DNA of 64,000 nucleotides from Kitasatospora sp. GAS204B (lineage in GTDB: Bacteria; Actinomycetota; Actinomycetes; Streptomycetales; Streptomycetaceae): NCBI RefSeq assembly GCF_029892155.1, contig NZ_JARZAG010000001.1, positions 1 to 64,000 of the forward strand, in the 5' to 3' direction. The position numbers were made by a program, and so were the translations under genes. Below, piece after piece: positions 53,207 to 62,386 of the stretch (position 1 is its first letter; every line of letters starts with the position of its first letter). A model generated the notes under the pieces. The model did not search any database. It was not told the origin of the DNA and was given only the letters and a program-made list of their open reading frames with translations.

Positions 53207-56061
53207 CGTGCTTCCCCTGACGATGCTTCCGCTGAGGGTGTTTCCACTGGGACGGCCGGGCGGATCCCCGACACCGGGTCGACCCAGAGGCGCGGCCCGC
53301 CGTGCCGCAGCCGCAGCAGGAAGCCGAGCGGCCCTGCGGTGCCCGTCCCGTACCCGGCCGCGCAGCCGGTGCCGGTCTCGTCGGGCAGCACCAGCAGCCC
53401 GTCCTGGAGCGCGGCCCTGGCCGTGATCAGTTGGGCCAACTCCCGGGCACCGTCCTGGAATCGCGGTTCGCCGGTGGCCTGGGCCAGGTCCAGCAGGTAC
53501 TCGCCGTCCCCGGCCAGGCCGTGGCAGGCGCTGGTGCCGCTGTGCCACCGGTTGTCCAGCACGGCGGCCCCCGCCGCCGCAGCCAGCTCGCGCAGTGCCG
53601 GATCGCCGTTGACCTGCCAGAGCCGCACCAGGAAGCTCCCGACCCCGGAGGAGCCGCTGCACCAGTGGGCGAGTCGCACACCCGGTGGGTCGCCGGCGCT
53701 CTGCGGCCACCAGGCCGCCTCGCCCTGCCACCGCGCGGTCGCCGCCAGGGTCCGCGCGGCGCGCTCGGCGCCGGCCAGTGACCCGGCGTCGCCGGTGGCC
53801 TGGTGGACGGCGAGCAGGAAGGCGCCGACGCCGGCCACGCCGTGCCCGTACCCGAGGTGGGTGATCCCGGCCAGGCTGGAGTCGAAGTCCTCGGGCACCG
53901 GCCAGACCGTCCCGTACGGCTCCTGCACGGCCGCCGCCAGCAGGCTGCGGGCGGTGGCCAGCGCGCTCTCCCGCTCACCCAGCCGCAGTCGCAGGAAGCC
54001 GGCCCCGGCCGCGCCGTGACAGACGTCGGGGTTGGGCCAGTGGACCGGGACGGGCGCGGCCAGCCGGCGGGCCCGGGTGGCCAACTCCCGGTCGGCGAGC
54101 GCCTCGGCGGCTTCCAGCAGCGCCCAGGCCGCCCCGGCACGTCCGAAGTGCAGGCCGGGCAGCACCATCGGCTCGGCGGCGCACCGCCGTTCGATCCATC
54201 GGATGGCCTGACGCACCGTCAATTCGACCTCGGCGTGGGCCGAGCTGCCCAGCAGGTCGGGCGTCGCCAGGGCGCGGGCCAGCACCGCGAGCACGCCGGC
54301 CGCGCCGTGCTGGACGTTGCACGGGTCGGTGCGCTGCCCGGCCGGCACGGTGGGCCAGAGCCGGTCGGGGCGCAGCGGAGTGGCGGTCCGGGCCAGTTGC
54401 CGCAGCCCGTCCAGCAGGACCCGGTCGAGCACGCCGTCCGGAACCGTGCCCGGCCCGCGCGCACCCTGGTCCGCTGGTCCGGCCGCCGCCAGCGCCGTCC
54501 GGACCCGGGCCGCCGACCACCGCTCGCCGGGCGACTGGGCCCGCAGTCCGAGCACCACCGCCGCCAGCCGCCGGGCCGTCGACCCCTCGCGCGCGGCCAG
54601 CGCCAGCCAGCGCCCGAGCCGCTCGGGCACCGGACGGGCCCTCGGCAGATCCTGCGGCAGCAGCGGATCGTGCCCGGTGGCGAGCAGGAAGAGCAGCCCG
54701 CCGAGCGCGAACAGGTCGGCCGCCGGATCGGCCCGCAGCGAGCCGGCCTCCTGCTCGGGCGCCCGGTAGCCGGGAGTCCCCGCCGTGCCCGCCACCGTCC
54801 CTGCCGGGCAGGCGAGTTCGAGGTCGATCAGGCGCAGCGACCCGTCCGGGCGGACCAGCACGTTGCCGGGGGACAGGTCGCGCAGCACCAGTCCGGTCGC
54901 GTGCACCCGCTCCAGCAGCTCGACCAGCGCGAGCGCCATCGGCCCGGCCTGTTCCCACGGCACGTCGGGCGCGCCGTCGCCGGTCAGTCGGGCCGCCACC
55001 CAACTGCCCAGCGGCTGGCCCGGGATGTGCTCCTGCACCAGCAGCACTGAGTCGGCCTGCTCGATCAGCTCCAGCGGCCGCGCGGTGAGCTCCAGCTCGG
55101 CCAACTCGGCGAGCAGCAGCGCCTCGTGGCGCAGCGCGGCGCGGGCGTCCAGGCCCGCCCGGTCGACCTCGATGTACGCCCTGGCCTGCTTGACCACCAC
55201 GTTCCCGCCGCCCTGGGTGTCGGTGCCCAGGAACACCCCGCCCTTGCTGCCGTGCCGCAGCGCCGCCGTCAGCAGATACCGGTCCCCGATCAGCACCGCA
55301 CCGCCCTTTCGGTCCGCGCTCGCCGGCCGCCGGTCCGCGCCCTGTGGCCGCGCCGTGCGGGTCGCGTCCGACCCCCTCCCCTCGACGGGGTCGACCACCC
55401 ACGACGGGCGGCGGTAGCCCGCCCCTCGCACGTCCTCCACCCGCCGCCCGCCCGGGCCGTGCAGCAGCGAGCGGTACCCGCCGTCGTTGCCCAGCTCGGC
55501 CCGCCGGGCGATCACGCCGTACCGGTAGTGCACCCGACTGTCCGGCACGTACGGCCGGTCGGAGAGCACCACCGGGCCCGGCAGGCCCTCGGTGGCCCGG
55601 TGCAGCGCCTCGACCAGCCGCTCGAACTGCGCCTCGACCAGCGGGTAGACGGTGATGAACTTGCCGGCCGAACCGCGCTCGCTGTTACGCGAGTTGATCT
55701 GGTGCAGGCGCTCCCGGTCGGCGGCGAACTTGAAGACGCACGGGTCCTCGGCCACCGCTGTGGCCACCGCCGAGAGCACCTCGGCGGCGACCGCGCTCGC
55801 CGCGCTGACGTGGATCTTCCAGCCCTGCTCCGGCAGCAGCTCGGGACGGGCCAGCAGCTCGGGCGGCCGCACCGTGCACCAGAAGCCGTCGAAGGCGGCC
55901 CTCCAGCCGCCCGCGACCCGCCCCGGCTGCTCCTCCTCGGTGCCGGCCACGGCCGCCCGGGCCACCTCGACCAGCGTGTCGTCCGCGGGTGCTCCGGTCC
56001 GCCACGTCCGGTCCACCGACTCCGGCCCCCCGGCCAGTCGCAGCGGTATGCCTGCCGCCAT
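53203..56061 (-). CDS. lanL: Class IV lanthipeptide synthetase LanL
   Basis: 952 residues from the ATG at 56061 (GAGGGGG upstream). Three domains are visible. Lyase (about 50-205): QGWKIHVSAAS, CVFKFAAD, GSAGKFITVYP, DSRVHYRYG, the OspF-type phosphothreonine lyase pattern. Kinase (about 255-525): VVVKQ Lys about 291, LRDLSPGNVLV (Asp about 395), LIDLELA (Asp about 413) and GTPGYRAPEQ. Cyclase (about 545-935): LanC-like repeats NVQHGAAGVL, DVCHGAAGAGF, YGHGVAGVGAF, with zinc ligands in HWCSGSSGVG (Cys about 801) and SACHGLAG (Cys 846, His 847). Presence of all three zinc ligands separates it from class III LanKC. Coupled to the S9 protease gene. Confidence 0.95.
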   Translation of the reverse strand: MAAGIPLRLAGGPESVDRTWRTGAPADDTLVEVARAAVAGTEEEQPGRVAGGWRAAFDGFWCTVRPPELLARPELLPEQGWKIHVSAASAVAAEVLSAVATAVAEDPCVFKFAADRERLHQINSRNSERGSAGKFITVYPLVEAQFERLVEALHRATEGLPGPVVLSDRPYVPDSRVHYRYGVIARRAELGNDGGYRSLLHGPGGRRVEDVRGAGYRRPSWVVDPVEGRGSDATRTARPQGADRRPASADRKGGAVLIGDRYLLTAALRHGSKGGVFLGTDTQGGGNVVVKQARAYIEVDRAGLDARAALRHEALLLAELAELELTARPLELIEQADSVLLVQEHIPGQPLGSWVAARLTGDGAPDVPWEQAGPMALALVELLERVHATGLVLRDLSPGNVLVRPDGSLRLIDLELACPAGTVAGTAGTPGYRAPEQEAGSLRADPAADLFALGGLLFLLATGHDPLLPQDLPRARPVPERLGRWLALAAREGSTARRLAAVVLGLRAQSPGERWSAARVRTALAAAGPADQGARGPGTVPDGVLDRVLLDGLRQLARTATPLRPDRLWPTVPAGQRTDPCNVQHGAAGVLAVLARALATPDLLGSSAHAEVELTVRQAIRWIERRCAAEPMVLPGLHFGRAGAAWALLEAAEALADRELATRARRLAAPVPVHWPNPDVCHGAAGAGFLRLRLGERESALATARSLLAAAVQEPYGTVWPVPEDFDSSLAGITHLGYGHGVAGVGAFLLAVHQATGDAGSLAGAERAARTLAATARWQGEAAWWPQSAGDPPGVRLAHWCSGSSGVGSFLVRLWQVNGDPALRELAAAAGAAVLDNRWHSGTSACHGLAGDGEYLLDLAQATGEPRFQDGARELAQLITARAALQDGLLVLPDETGTGCAAGYGTGTAGPLGFLLRLRHGGPRLWVDPVSGIRPAVPVETPSAEASSGEAR

Positions 56062-56106
56062 CCGCGCCCACCCCCTCTGTCCCGTCCGGTTGTCGGTGTC
56101 CCCCTG

Positions 56107-56162
56107 GAACGGCAACTTCCGTTCACACCAGAGAAGTTACTTTCGGTGCTGGAGGTGCTCAA
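56107..56162 (-). promoter_or_regulatory. Promoter and inverted repeat upstream of lanL
   Basis: On the minus strand TTGAGC (56162-56157) and TAACTT (56139-56134) are separated by 17 bases, a good sigma-70-type promoter. Around +4 to +20 lies GAACGG-6-CCGTTC (56124-56107), either an operator or a leader hairpin. It would drive lanL-lanP and perhaps the whole locus. Confidence 0.6.
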
Positions 56163-56400
56163 CGCGTCCGGGGTCACTTCACTCGTACGGGTGATCCGGA
56201 TTCGTTTTCGCCTGCGGACCCCCGTCCCGTTCTGCCAAGGCACGGCCCGGCCCACACCGGCTCCGCCCGGGCCGTCCGGCTCCGGCGGGCCGGCGAGTGC
56301 TCTCGCGCGCCGGTTGACGCACACGGCCCGACCTGGTCGAACGGTGCCGCGCGCGGCCCCACGGCCCCGGCCGCGCCCCGGCGCGCGGTAGTCTCAACGG

Positions 56401-57291
56401 GTGCCGAAACTGTCCGACGTCATCAACGCGCTCGACGAGCTCTACCCGCCCCGGTGGGCGGAGTCCTGGGATGCCGTCGGCCTGGTCTGCGGCGATCCGG
56501 ACGAGCAGGTGCGCCGGGTGCTGTTCGCCGTCGACCCCGTGCAGGCCGTCGTCGAGGAGGCGGTGGCCTGGGGCGCCGACCTGCTGGTCACCCACCACCC
56601 CCTCTACCTGCGCGGCACCACCAGCGTGGCCGCGACCTCCTTCAAGGGGCGCGCGGTGCACACCCTGATCCGCGCCGGCATCGCGCTGCACGTCGCGCAC
56701 ACCAACGCCGACCAGGCCGCCCCGGGCGTCTCGGACGCGCTGGCCGAGGCGATCGGCCTGACCGTGCTGGCCCCGCTGGTCCCGGACCCGAGCGACCCGG
56801 CGGGCCGCCGGGGCATCGGGCGGATCTGCCAGCTGCCCGCGCCGCTGCCACTGGCCGAGTTCGCCGCCCAGGTGGCGGCCGGCCTGCCCGCGACCGCCAC
56901 CGGCGTGCGGGTCTCCGGCGACCCGAAGCGCCCGATCCACCGGGTCGCGGTCAGCGGCGGCTCGGGGGACGGCTTCTTCGCCGAGGTCCGGGCGGCGGGC
57001 GTGGACGCCTACGTCACCGCGGACCTGCGCCACCACCCGGCCTCCGAGGCCACCGAGGCCTCCGCCGTCGCGCTGGTGGACGCCGCGCACTGGGCCACCG
57101 AGTGGCCCTGGCTGAACCTCGCCGCCCGTTCGCTCGAAGCGGCCGCCGCCGAGCACGGCTGGGAGCTGGCGACCCGGGTCTCCACCCTGGTCACCGATCC
57201 CTGGACGGCCCACGCGCCGATGCCCGACGCTCATTCGTCGATGCCCGACGCCCAGGCACAGCCGTCCGCCGACGCACCGTCAGCCGGCTGA
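56401..57291 (+). CDS. Nif3-like dinuclear metal centre protein
   Basis: 296 residues. Opening LSDVINALDELYPPRWAESWDAVGLVCG, then LLVTHHPLYLRG with the paired His metal ligands, ALHVAHTNADQA and near the end LVDAAHWATEWP complete the two-metal site. It forms a toroidal hexamer in relatives; proposed GTP cyclohydrolase-like or metal-related roles remain unproven. No ribosome site, but TAGTCT ends six bases before the GTG, so the mRNA may be leaderless. Followed by the conserved zinc-ribbon and RNase H genes. Confidence 0.93.
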   Translation: MPKLSDVINALDELYPPRWAESWDAVGLVCGDPDEQVRRVLFAVDPVQAVVEEAVAWGADLLVTHHPLYLRGTTSVAATSFKGRAVHTLIRAGIALHVAHTNADQAAPGVSDALAEAIGLTVLAPLVPDPSDPAGRRGIGRICQLPAPLPLAEFAAQVAAGLPATATGVRVSGDPKRPIHRVAVSGGSGDGFFAEVRAAGVDAYVTADLRHHPASEATEASAVALVDAAHWATEWPWLNLAARSLEAAAAEHGWELATRVSTLVTDPWTAHAPMPDAHSSMPDAQAQPSADAPSAG

Positions 57292-57348
57292 CCCCGGCGC
57301 CCCCGTACTTCCCACCCGCTCGACCTCGTCATCACAGGAGCCCCCCGC

Positions 57349-58092
57349 TTGAACGCCGCGCCCGCCGACCAGATCCGCCTCCTCGACCTCCAGGCCATCG
57401 ACTCCAAGCTCGACCAGCTGGCCCACCGGCGCCGCACCCTGCCCGAGCACGCGGAGATCGAGAAGGCCACCGCCGACCAGACCGCGCTCAAGGACCTGGT
57501 GGTCGCGGCCCAGGCCCAGCAGGGCGACACCGCCCGCGAACTGACCAAGGCCGAGCAGGACGTCGAGCAGGTCCGCGCCCGGGCCGCCCGCAACCAGCAG
57601 CGGATGGACGCCGGCACCGTCACCTCCGCCAAGGACCTGGAGAACCTCCAGCACGAGATCGGCTCGCTGGCCAAGCGCCAGTCCGACCTGGAGGACGTGG
57701 TCCTCGAGGTGATGGAGCGCACCGAGACGGCCCAGACCCGGGTCACCGAGCTGACCGCCCGGCTGCAGCACGCCGACGTGGTGCTCGCGGACGCGCTCAC
57801 CCGTCGCGACGCCGCCTTCGCCGAGATCGACGCCGAGGTCGCCAAGGTCGCCCGCGACCGCGAGGCCGTGGCCCAGGTGATCCCGGCCGACCTGATCAAG
57901 CTCTACACCCGGCTGCGCGAGCAGCAGGGCGGGGTCGGCGCGGCCCGCCTCTTCCAGCGCCGCTGCGAGGGCTGCCGGGTCGAGTTCGCGGTCTCCGACC
58001 TGAACGCGATCAAGGCCGAGCCCAAGGACGCCGTGGTGCGCTGCGAGAACTGCGGTCGGATCCTGGTCCGGACCGCCGATTCGGGCATCTGA
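57349..58092 (+). CDS. Coiled-coil zinc-ribbon protein (CT398-like)
   Basis: 247 residues from a TTG with AGGAG upstream. Residues about 10-180 are a long charged coiled coil (LDLQAIDSKLDQLAHRRRTL, then EIEKATADQTALKDLVVAAQ). The C-terminus holds a zinc ribbon: CEGCRVEF and VRCENCGRILV. This protein is consistently encoded between Nif3 and the RNase H/phosphatase in actinobacteria, as here; its stop is two bases before the next start. Molecular role unknown. Confidence 0.92.
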   Translation: MNAAPADQIRLLDLQAIDSKLDQLAHRRRTLPEHAEIEKATADQTALKDLVVAAQAQQGDTARELTKAEQDVEQVRARAARNQQRMDAGTVTSAKDLENLQHEIGSLAKRQSDLEDVVLEVMERTETAQTRVTELTARLQHADVVLADALTRRDAAFAEIDAEVAKVARDREAVAQVIPADLIKLYTRLREQQGGVGAARLFQRRCEGCRVEFAVSDLNAIKAEPKDAVVRCENCGRILVRTADSGI

Positions 58093-58094
58093 CC

Positions 58095-59273
58095 GTGCCG
58101 GCCCGCAGGTTCATCGTCGAGGCGGACGGCGGCTCCCGGGGCAACCCGGGACCGGCCGGCTACGGCGCGGTGGTCCGCGACGGCGACACCGGCCAGATCA
58201 TCGCCGAAGCCGCCGAGTACATCGGCCGGGCGACCAACAACGTCGCCGAGTACAAGGGGCTGATCGCCGGCCTGCGGGCCGCCCACGAGATCGACCCGAG
58301 CGCCACGGTGGACGTCCGGATGGACTCCAAGCTGGTGGTCGAGCAGATGTCGGGGCGCTGGAAGATCAAGCACCCCGACATGCAGCCGCTGGCCGCCGAG
58401 GCCCGCACCGTCTTCCCTCGCGGCCAGGTCGACTACAGCTGGATCCCGCGCGAGCGGAACAAGGACGCCGACCGGCTGGCCAACGAGGCGATGGACGCGG
58501 GCAAGGCGGGCAGGCAGTGGGAGCCCAAGGTCCGCCCGGCCGCGCCCGAGCTCTCGGTCGCGGAGTCGGCTCCTGAGCCGCTGACGCCTGAGCCGTTGAC
58601 GACCGAGTCGGCGGCGCCCAAGGCCGGCTGGGCCTCGGCCGCGGACCTCGGCACCCCCACCACCCTGGTGCTGCTGCGGCACGGCGAGACCGCGCTCACC
58701 CCGCAGAAGCGGTTCTCCGGCAGCACCGGGAGCGACCCCGAGCTGTCCGAGAAGGGCCGCTGGCAGGCCGAGCGGGCCGCCGAGGCGCTGGTCGCGCGCG
58801 GCACCGTCCAGGCCGTGGTCAGCTCGCCGATGCTGCGCGCCCGGCAGACCGCCGAGGCGGTGGCGGTCCGGCTCGGTCTGCCGGTGCGGATCGAGGAGGG
58901 CCTGCGCGAGCTGGACTTCGGCGCCTGGGAGGGCCTGACCTTCGCCGAGGCGCAGGAGCGCCATCCCGACGACCTGAGCGCCTGGTTGGGCTCCACCAAG
59001 GTCAAGCCGACCGGCAGCGCCGAGAGTTTCGCCACGCTGGCCCAGCGGGTCGCGGTGGCGCGGGACAAGGTGCTGGCCCGCTACCCGGGCAAGACGGTGC
59101 TGGTGGTCTCGCACGTCGGCCCGATCAAGAGCCTGGTCCGCCTCGCTCTCGGGGCGCCACCGGACGCGGTCTACAAGATGGAGCTGTCCGCCGCCTCGCT
59201 CTGCGCGGTGCAGTACTACAGCGACGGCAACGCCTCGCTGCGGCTGCTCAACGACACCGGTCACCTGCGCTGA
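58095..59273 (+). CDS. Bifunctional RNase H / histidine acid phosphatase (SCO2299-like)
   Basis: 392 residues in two enzymes joined by an acidic linker. N-terminal RNase HI (about 1-135): EADGGSRGNPGPAGYG, NNVAEYKGLIAGL, VRMDSKLVVEQMSG, WIPRERNKDADRLANEAMD give the four catalytic acids. C-terminal histidine phosphatase (about 185-390): VLLRHGETALT, SPMLRARQTAE, LRELDFGAWEG and VVSHVGPIK with the two catalytic His and paired Arg. S. coelicolor SCO2299 is a characterised example of this fusion. It removes RNA from hybrids and dephosphorylates small substrates; the biological link is unclear. Confidence 0.96.
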   Translation: MPARRFIVEADGGSRGNPGPAGYGAVVRDGDTGQIIAEAAEYIGRATNNVAEYKGLIAGLRAAHEIDPSATVDVRMDSKLVVEQMSGRWKIKHPDMQPLAAEARTVFPRGQVDYSWIPRERNKDADRLANEAMDAGKAGRQWEPKVRPAAPELSVAESAPEPLTPEPLTTESAAPKAGWASAADLGTPTTLVLLRHGETALTPQKRFSGSTGSDPELSEKGRWQAERAAEALVARGTVQAVVSSPMLRARQTAEAVAVRLGLPVRIEEGLRELDFGAWEGLTFAEAQERHPDDLSAWLGSTKVKPTGSAESFATLAQRVAVARDKVLARYPGKTVLVVSHVGPIKSLVRLALGAPPDAVYKMELSAASLCAVQYYSDGNASLRLLNDTGHLR

Positions 59274-59277
59274 GCCA

Positions 59278-59312
59278 CCGTCAGGGACCTTGTCAGCCAA
59301 GGCCCTTGACGG
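59278..59312. terminator. Bidirectional terminator between RNase H/phosphatase and yaaA
   Basis: CCGTCAGGGACCTTG pairs with CAAGGCCCTTGACGG (one mismatch, one wobble) across a TCAGC loop, 5 bases after one stop and 26 before the other gene's end. Confidence 0.85.
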
Positions 59313-59337
59313 CCGATCAGGCGAATGTTCGGGCGGA

Positions 59338-60129
59338 TCAGTGGATCTCGGTGACCACCACGTCCAGCTGCCACGGCTTGCGGGCGGTGCCCTGGGCCGC
59401 GACCTCCACCTGGTAGCCGAGCCCGCGCAGCGCGTCCAGCAGCTCGCCCGGCGTGCCCGGTTCGGCGCCCGAGTTCAGCAGGTCGCGCACCAGGCGTCCC
59501 TTGGTGGCCTTGTTGAAGTGGCTCACCACCGTGCGCTTGCCGTCCTTCTCCTGCAGCACCCGCACGGTGGCCGTGCGGGCGACGACCTCCCCGGCCGGCT
59601 TCCACGAGGCCGCGTACGCCGAGCTGCGCAGGTCCAGCACCAGCCGGTCCGCCTCACCGGGCAGCACCTGCGCCATCTCCCGGCGCCAGTACGCCCCGAG
59701 CGCGCCCAGCGGCGGCAGCTTCACGCCGCCCGAGCACCGGTAGGCGGGGATCCGGTCGCCGATCCGCACCGCGCCCCACAGCCCGGAGAAGACCAGCAGC
59801 GAGCGCTCGGCCCGCGCGTAGGCGGCCGCGTCCAGCTTGCCGAGCCCGAGCGCGTCGTAGAGCACGCCGGTGTACAGCTCGCCGGCCGGCAGCGTGCCCG
59901 CCGTGCGCAGCGTGGCGTTGCGGGCGATCTCGCCGCGCAGTCCCTTGCTCAGCCCGAGCACCTCGGCGGCCGTCTCCTGGTCGCCGGTGCACAGCTCGAC
60001 CAGCGCGTCCAGCACCCGGGTCCGGGCCTCGGTCAGCGCGGGCAGCGAGAGCGAGGAGAGCGCGAGCGGCGCGCCGTCGGGCGCCTCGGCCTTGCCCTCG
60101 GACGGCGGCAGCAGGACCAGGAACGGCAT
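59338..60129 (-). CDS. yaaA: Peroxide stress protein YaaA (DUF328/UPF0246)
   Basis: 263 residues. It opens MPFLVLLPPSEGKA, the signature start of the family, and continues with LYTGVLYDALGL, LLVFSGLWGAVRIGDRIPAYR and VVSHFNKATKGRLVRDLL, all conserved. In E. coli YaaA lowers free iron and limits peroxide damage; the fold binds DNA. Its promoter lies in the 210-base gap to the divergent MFS gene. Confidence 0.94.
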   Translation of the reverse strand: MPFLVLLPPSEGKAEAPDGAPLALSSLSLPALTEARTRVLDALVELCTGDQETAAEVLGLSKGLRGEIARNATLRTAGTLPAGELYTGVLYDALGLGKLDAAAYARAERSLLVFSGLWGAVRIGDRIPAYRCSGGVKLPPLGALGAYWRREMAQVLPGEADRLVLDLRSSAYAASWKPAGEVVARTATVRVLQEKDGKRTVVSHFNKATKGRLVRDLLNSGAEPGTPGELLDALRGLGYQVEVAAQGTARKPWQLDVVVTEIH

Positions 60130-60339
60130 GCGCGGCTTCCCCTCACGGCTGGAGTCACGACGGGGTCGCGACCCCGCGGCGACACGTTTTGTTGAACGAG
60201 CTGAGACCTGAGCAATCTACCTGCTACCTGTGGCCGGCCTGAAGGCGTACTGCGAGGCCCTGGCGGCGAGCGCTGAGCCGGCTTGTCCAGCATTCGGCGG
60301 CCGGTCGGATTCATCCCATGAATTGCTTAGGATGAACGG

Positions 60340-61815
60340 GTGACCGATCCGACCACCCTGACCCGACGCCGCCGCCTGCTGATCCTGGCGATCTGCTGCC
60401 TGAGCCTGCTGATCGTCGGGCTCGACAACACCATCGTCAACATCGCGCTGCCGTCCATCCAGCGCGATCTGCACGCGCCGGCCTCCGGTCTGCAGTGGGT
60501 GATCGCCTCCTACACCCTGGTGCTCGCCTCGCTGCTGATCCTCTCCGGCTCGGTGGCCGACCGGGTCGGGCGCCGCCGGATCTTCCAACTCGGTCTGCTG
60601 TTCTTCGTGCTCGGCTCGGTGCTCTGCAGCATCGCACCGAGCCTGGGCTGGCTGATCGCCTTCCGCGCCGTGCAGGCGATCGGCGGCTCGATGCTCAACC
60701 CGGTGGCCATGTCGATCATCACCAACGTCTTCACCGACCCGCGCGAACGGGCCCAGGCGATCGGCGTCTGGGGTGGCGTGGTGGGCATCAGCATGGCCCT
60801 CGGCCCGCTGGTCGGCGGGCTGCTGGTGGACAGCTTCGGCTGGCCGTCGATCTTCCTGATCAACGTCCCGATCGGCCTGGTCGCCATCGCGCTGGCCGCC
60901 CGCTACGTCCCCGAGTCCCGGGCGCCGAAGCCGCGCCGCCTCGATCCGGTCGGCCAGCTGCTGGCCGTCGCCGCGCTCGCGGCCGGCACCGCCGTGATCA
61001 TCGAGGGCCCGGGCCACGGCTGGACCTCGCCGGGCATCCTGGCGCTGGCCGCCCTCGCGCTGGGCGCGCTCGTCGCTTTCCCGCTCTGGGAGCGCCGCCA
61101 CCGCGAGCCGCTGCTCGACCTGCGGTTCTTCCGCAGCGCGCCGTTCTCGGGGGCGACCGTGATCGCGGTCTGTGCCTTCGCCTCGCTCGGCGGCTTCCTC
61201 TTCCTCAACACCCTCTACCTGCAGGACGTGCGCCACTACTCCCCGGTCGAGGCGGGCCTGTGGACGCTGCCGATCGCCGCCTTCACCCTGGTCTGCGCCC
61301 CGATCTCCGGCCGGATCGTCGGCTCCCGCGGCCCCCGGCTGCCGCTCCTGGTGGCCGGTCCCGCACTGGCCGCCAGCGGCCTGCTGCTCACCCGGCTGAC
61401 CGCCACCTCCTCGCCTGCCCTGCTGCTGACCGCCTACAGCCTCTTCGGCCTCGGCTTCGGCCTGGTGAACGCCCCGATCACCAACGCGGCCGTCAGCGGC
61501 ATGCCGCGCGCCCAGGCCGGGGTCGCGGCGGCGGTGGCCTCGACCAGCCGTCAGGTCGGCCAGTCGCTGGGTGTCGCGGTGATCGGCACCGTGGTCACCG
61601 CCGCCGTGGTCGCCCCGCTGGCCACCGGCTTCGCCCCCGCCAGCCACGCCGGCTGGTGGATCATCGCGTGCCTCGGCCTGGTCATCACGCTGCTCGGCCT
61701 GATCACCACCACCGCCTGGGCCCGCGCCACCGCCGACCGCGTCGCCGCCCGCCTGGACGCGCCCGCCGCCCCGGCCCCCGCTGTCCGGAAGCCCCGCGTC
61801 GACCGGCTACCATGA
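60340..61815 (+). CDS. DHA2-type MFS drug exporter
   Basis: 491 residues, 14 predicted helices: LDNTIVNIALPSI (helix 1), GSVADRVGRRRIFQLG (loop 2-3), GPLVGGLLVDSFGWPSIFLINVP (helices 5-6). It is an EmrB/QacA-type proton antiporter. GTG start without a ribosome site; TAGGAT six bases upstream suggests a leaderless transcript. Its stop is eight bases before the RNase P RNA, so the rnpB promoter must lie within this gene. Confidence 0.93.
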   Translation: MTDPTTLTRRRRLLILAICCLSLLIVGLDNTIVNIALPSIQRDLHAPASGLQWVIASYTLVLASLLILSGSVADRVGRRRIFQLGLLFFVLGSVLCSIAPSLGWLIAFRAVQAIGGSMLNPVAMSIITNVFTDPRERAQAIGVWGGVVGISMALGPLVGGLLVDSFGWPSIFLINVPIGLVAIALAARYVPESRAPKPRRLDPVGQLLAVAALAAGTAVIIEGPGHGWTSPGILALAALALGALVAFPLWERRHREPLLDLRFFRSAPFSGATVIAVCAFASLGGFLFLNTLYLQDVRHYSPVEAGLWTLPIAAFTLVCAPISGRIVGSRGPRLPLLVAGPALAASGLLLTRLTATSSPALLLTAYSLFGLGFGLVNAPITNAAVSGMPRAQAGVAAAVASTSRQVGQSLGVAVIGTVVTAAVVAPLATGFAPASHAGWWIIACLGLVITLLGLITTTAWARATADRVAARLDAPAAPAPAVRKPRVDRLP

Positions 61816-61822
61816 CCAGTAC

Positions 61823-62230
61823 GGCGGACGAGCCGGCCGGGCGGTCGCGACGGGTCCTCAACAGGCCCGCCGAGGAACGTCCGGGCTCCACAGAGCAGGG
61901 TGGTGGGTAACGCCCACCCGGGGTGACCCGCGGGACAGTGCCACAGAAAACAGACCGCCGACGGCTCCGGCCGCCGGTAAGGGTGAAACGGTGGTGTAAG
62001 AGACCACCAGCGGCCGAGGTGACTCGGCCGGCTCGGTAAACCCCACCTGGAGCAAGGTCAAGATCGGTGCCCTCGGGCACCGTGCGCGGGTGTTCGAGGG
62101 CTGCTCGCCCGAGCTCGCGGGTAGACCGCACGAGGCTGTCGGCAACGGCAGCCCTAGATGGATGGCCGTCGCCTGGGCCCGCGCAAGCAACCCAGGAACA
62201 GAACCCGGCGTACAGGCCGGCTCGTCCGCC
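61823..62230 (+). ncRNA. rnpB: RNase P RNA (type A)
   Basis: The catalytic RNA that removes 5' leaders from tRNA precursors. Conserved blocks are all present: GAGGAACGTCCGGGCTCC, CAGTGCCACAGAAAACAGAC, GGTAAGGGTGAAACGGTG, GAGCAAGGTCAAGATCGG, GGCTGCTCGCCCGAG, GGCAACGGCAGCCCTAGAT and CAGAACCCGGCGTACAGG. The terminal helix P1 is GGCGGACGAGCCGGCC (61823-61838) with its complement at 62215-62230, which fixes both ends within a few bases. Confidence 0.97.
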
Positions 62231-62248
62231 GCTAGCTCGGCTTTACCT

Positions 62249-62286
62249 CGGAAAGGGCCTCTGACCTGTGTCGGAGGCCCTTTCCG
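62249..62286 (+). terminator. rnpB terminator
   Basis: GGAAAGGGCCTC (62250-62261) pairs with GAGGCCCTTTCC (62274-62285), 20 bases after the RNase P RNA. Confidence 0.9.
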
Positions 62287-62386
62287 ATCTTCCAGGGGGC
62301 AGCCGCGTCAGCCGGTGAAACGTCCCTCGAAAGTCCCTCGGACCGAGTGACGGACGCCTGTCATGAGACCGATACCTGGCAGTAGG

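Noticed and set aside
53203..56061. Class III LanKC assignment for the synthetase
   Set aside because: The cyclase has Cys in WCSGSSG and Cys-His in CHG, the zinc ligands that class III enzymes lack, and the precursor leader has the class IV LPET form.
61703..62190. Minus-strand ORFs between the MFS gene and the macro gene
   Set aside because: The DNA is the RNase P RNA gene on the plus strand with all conserved blocks.
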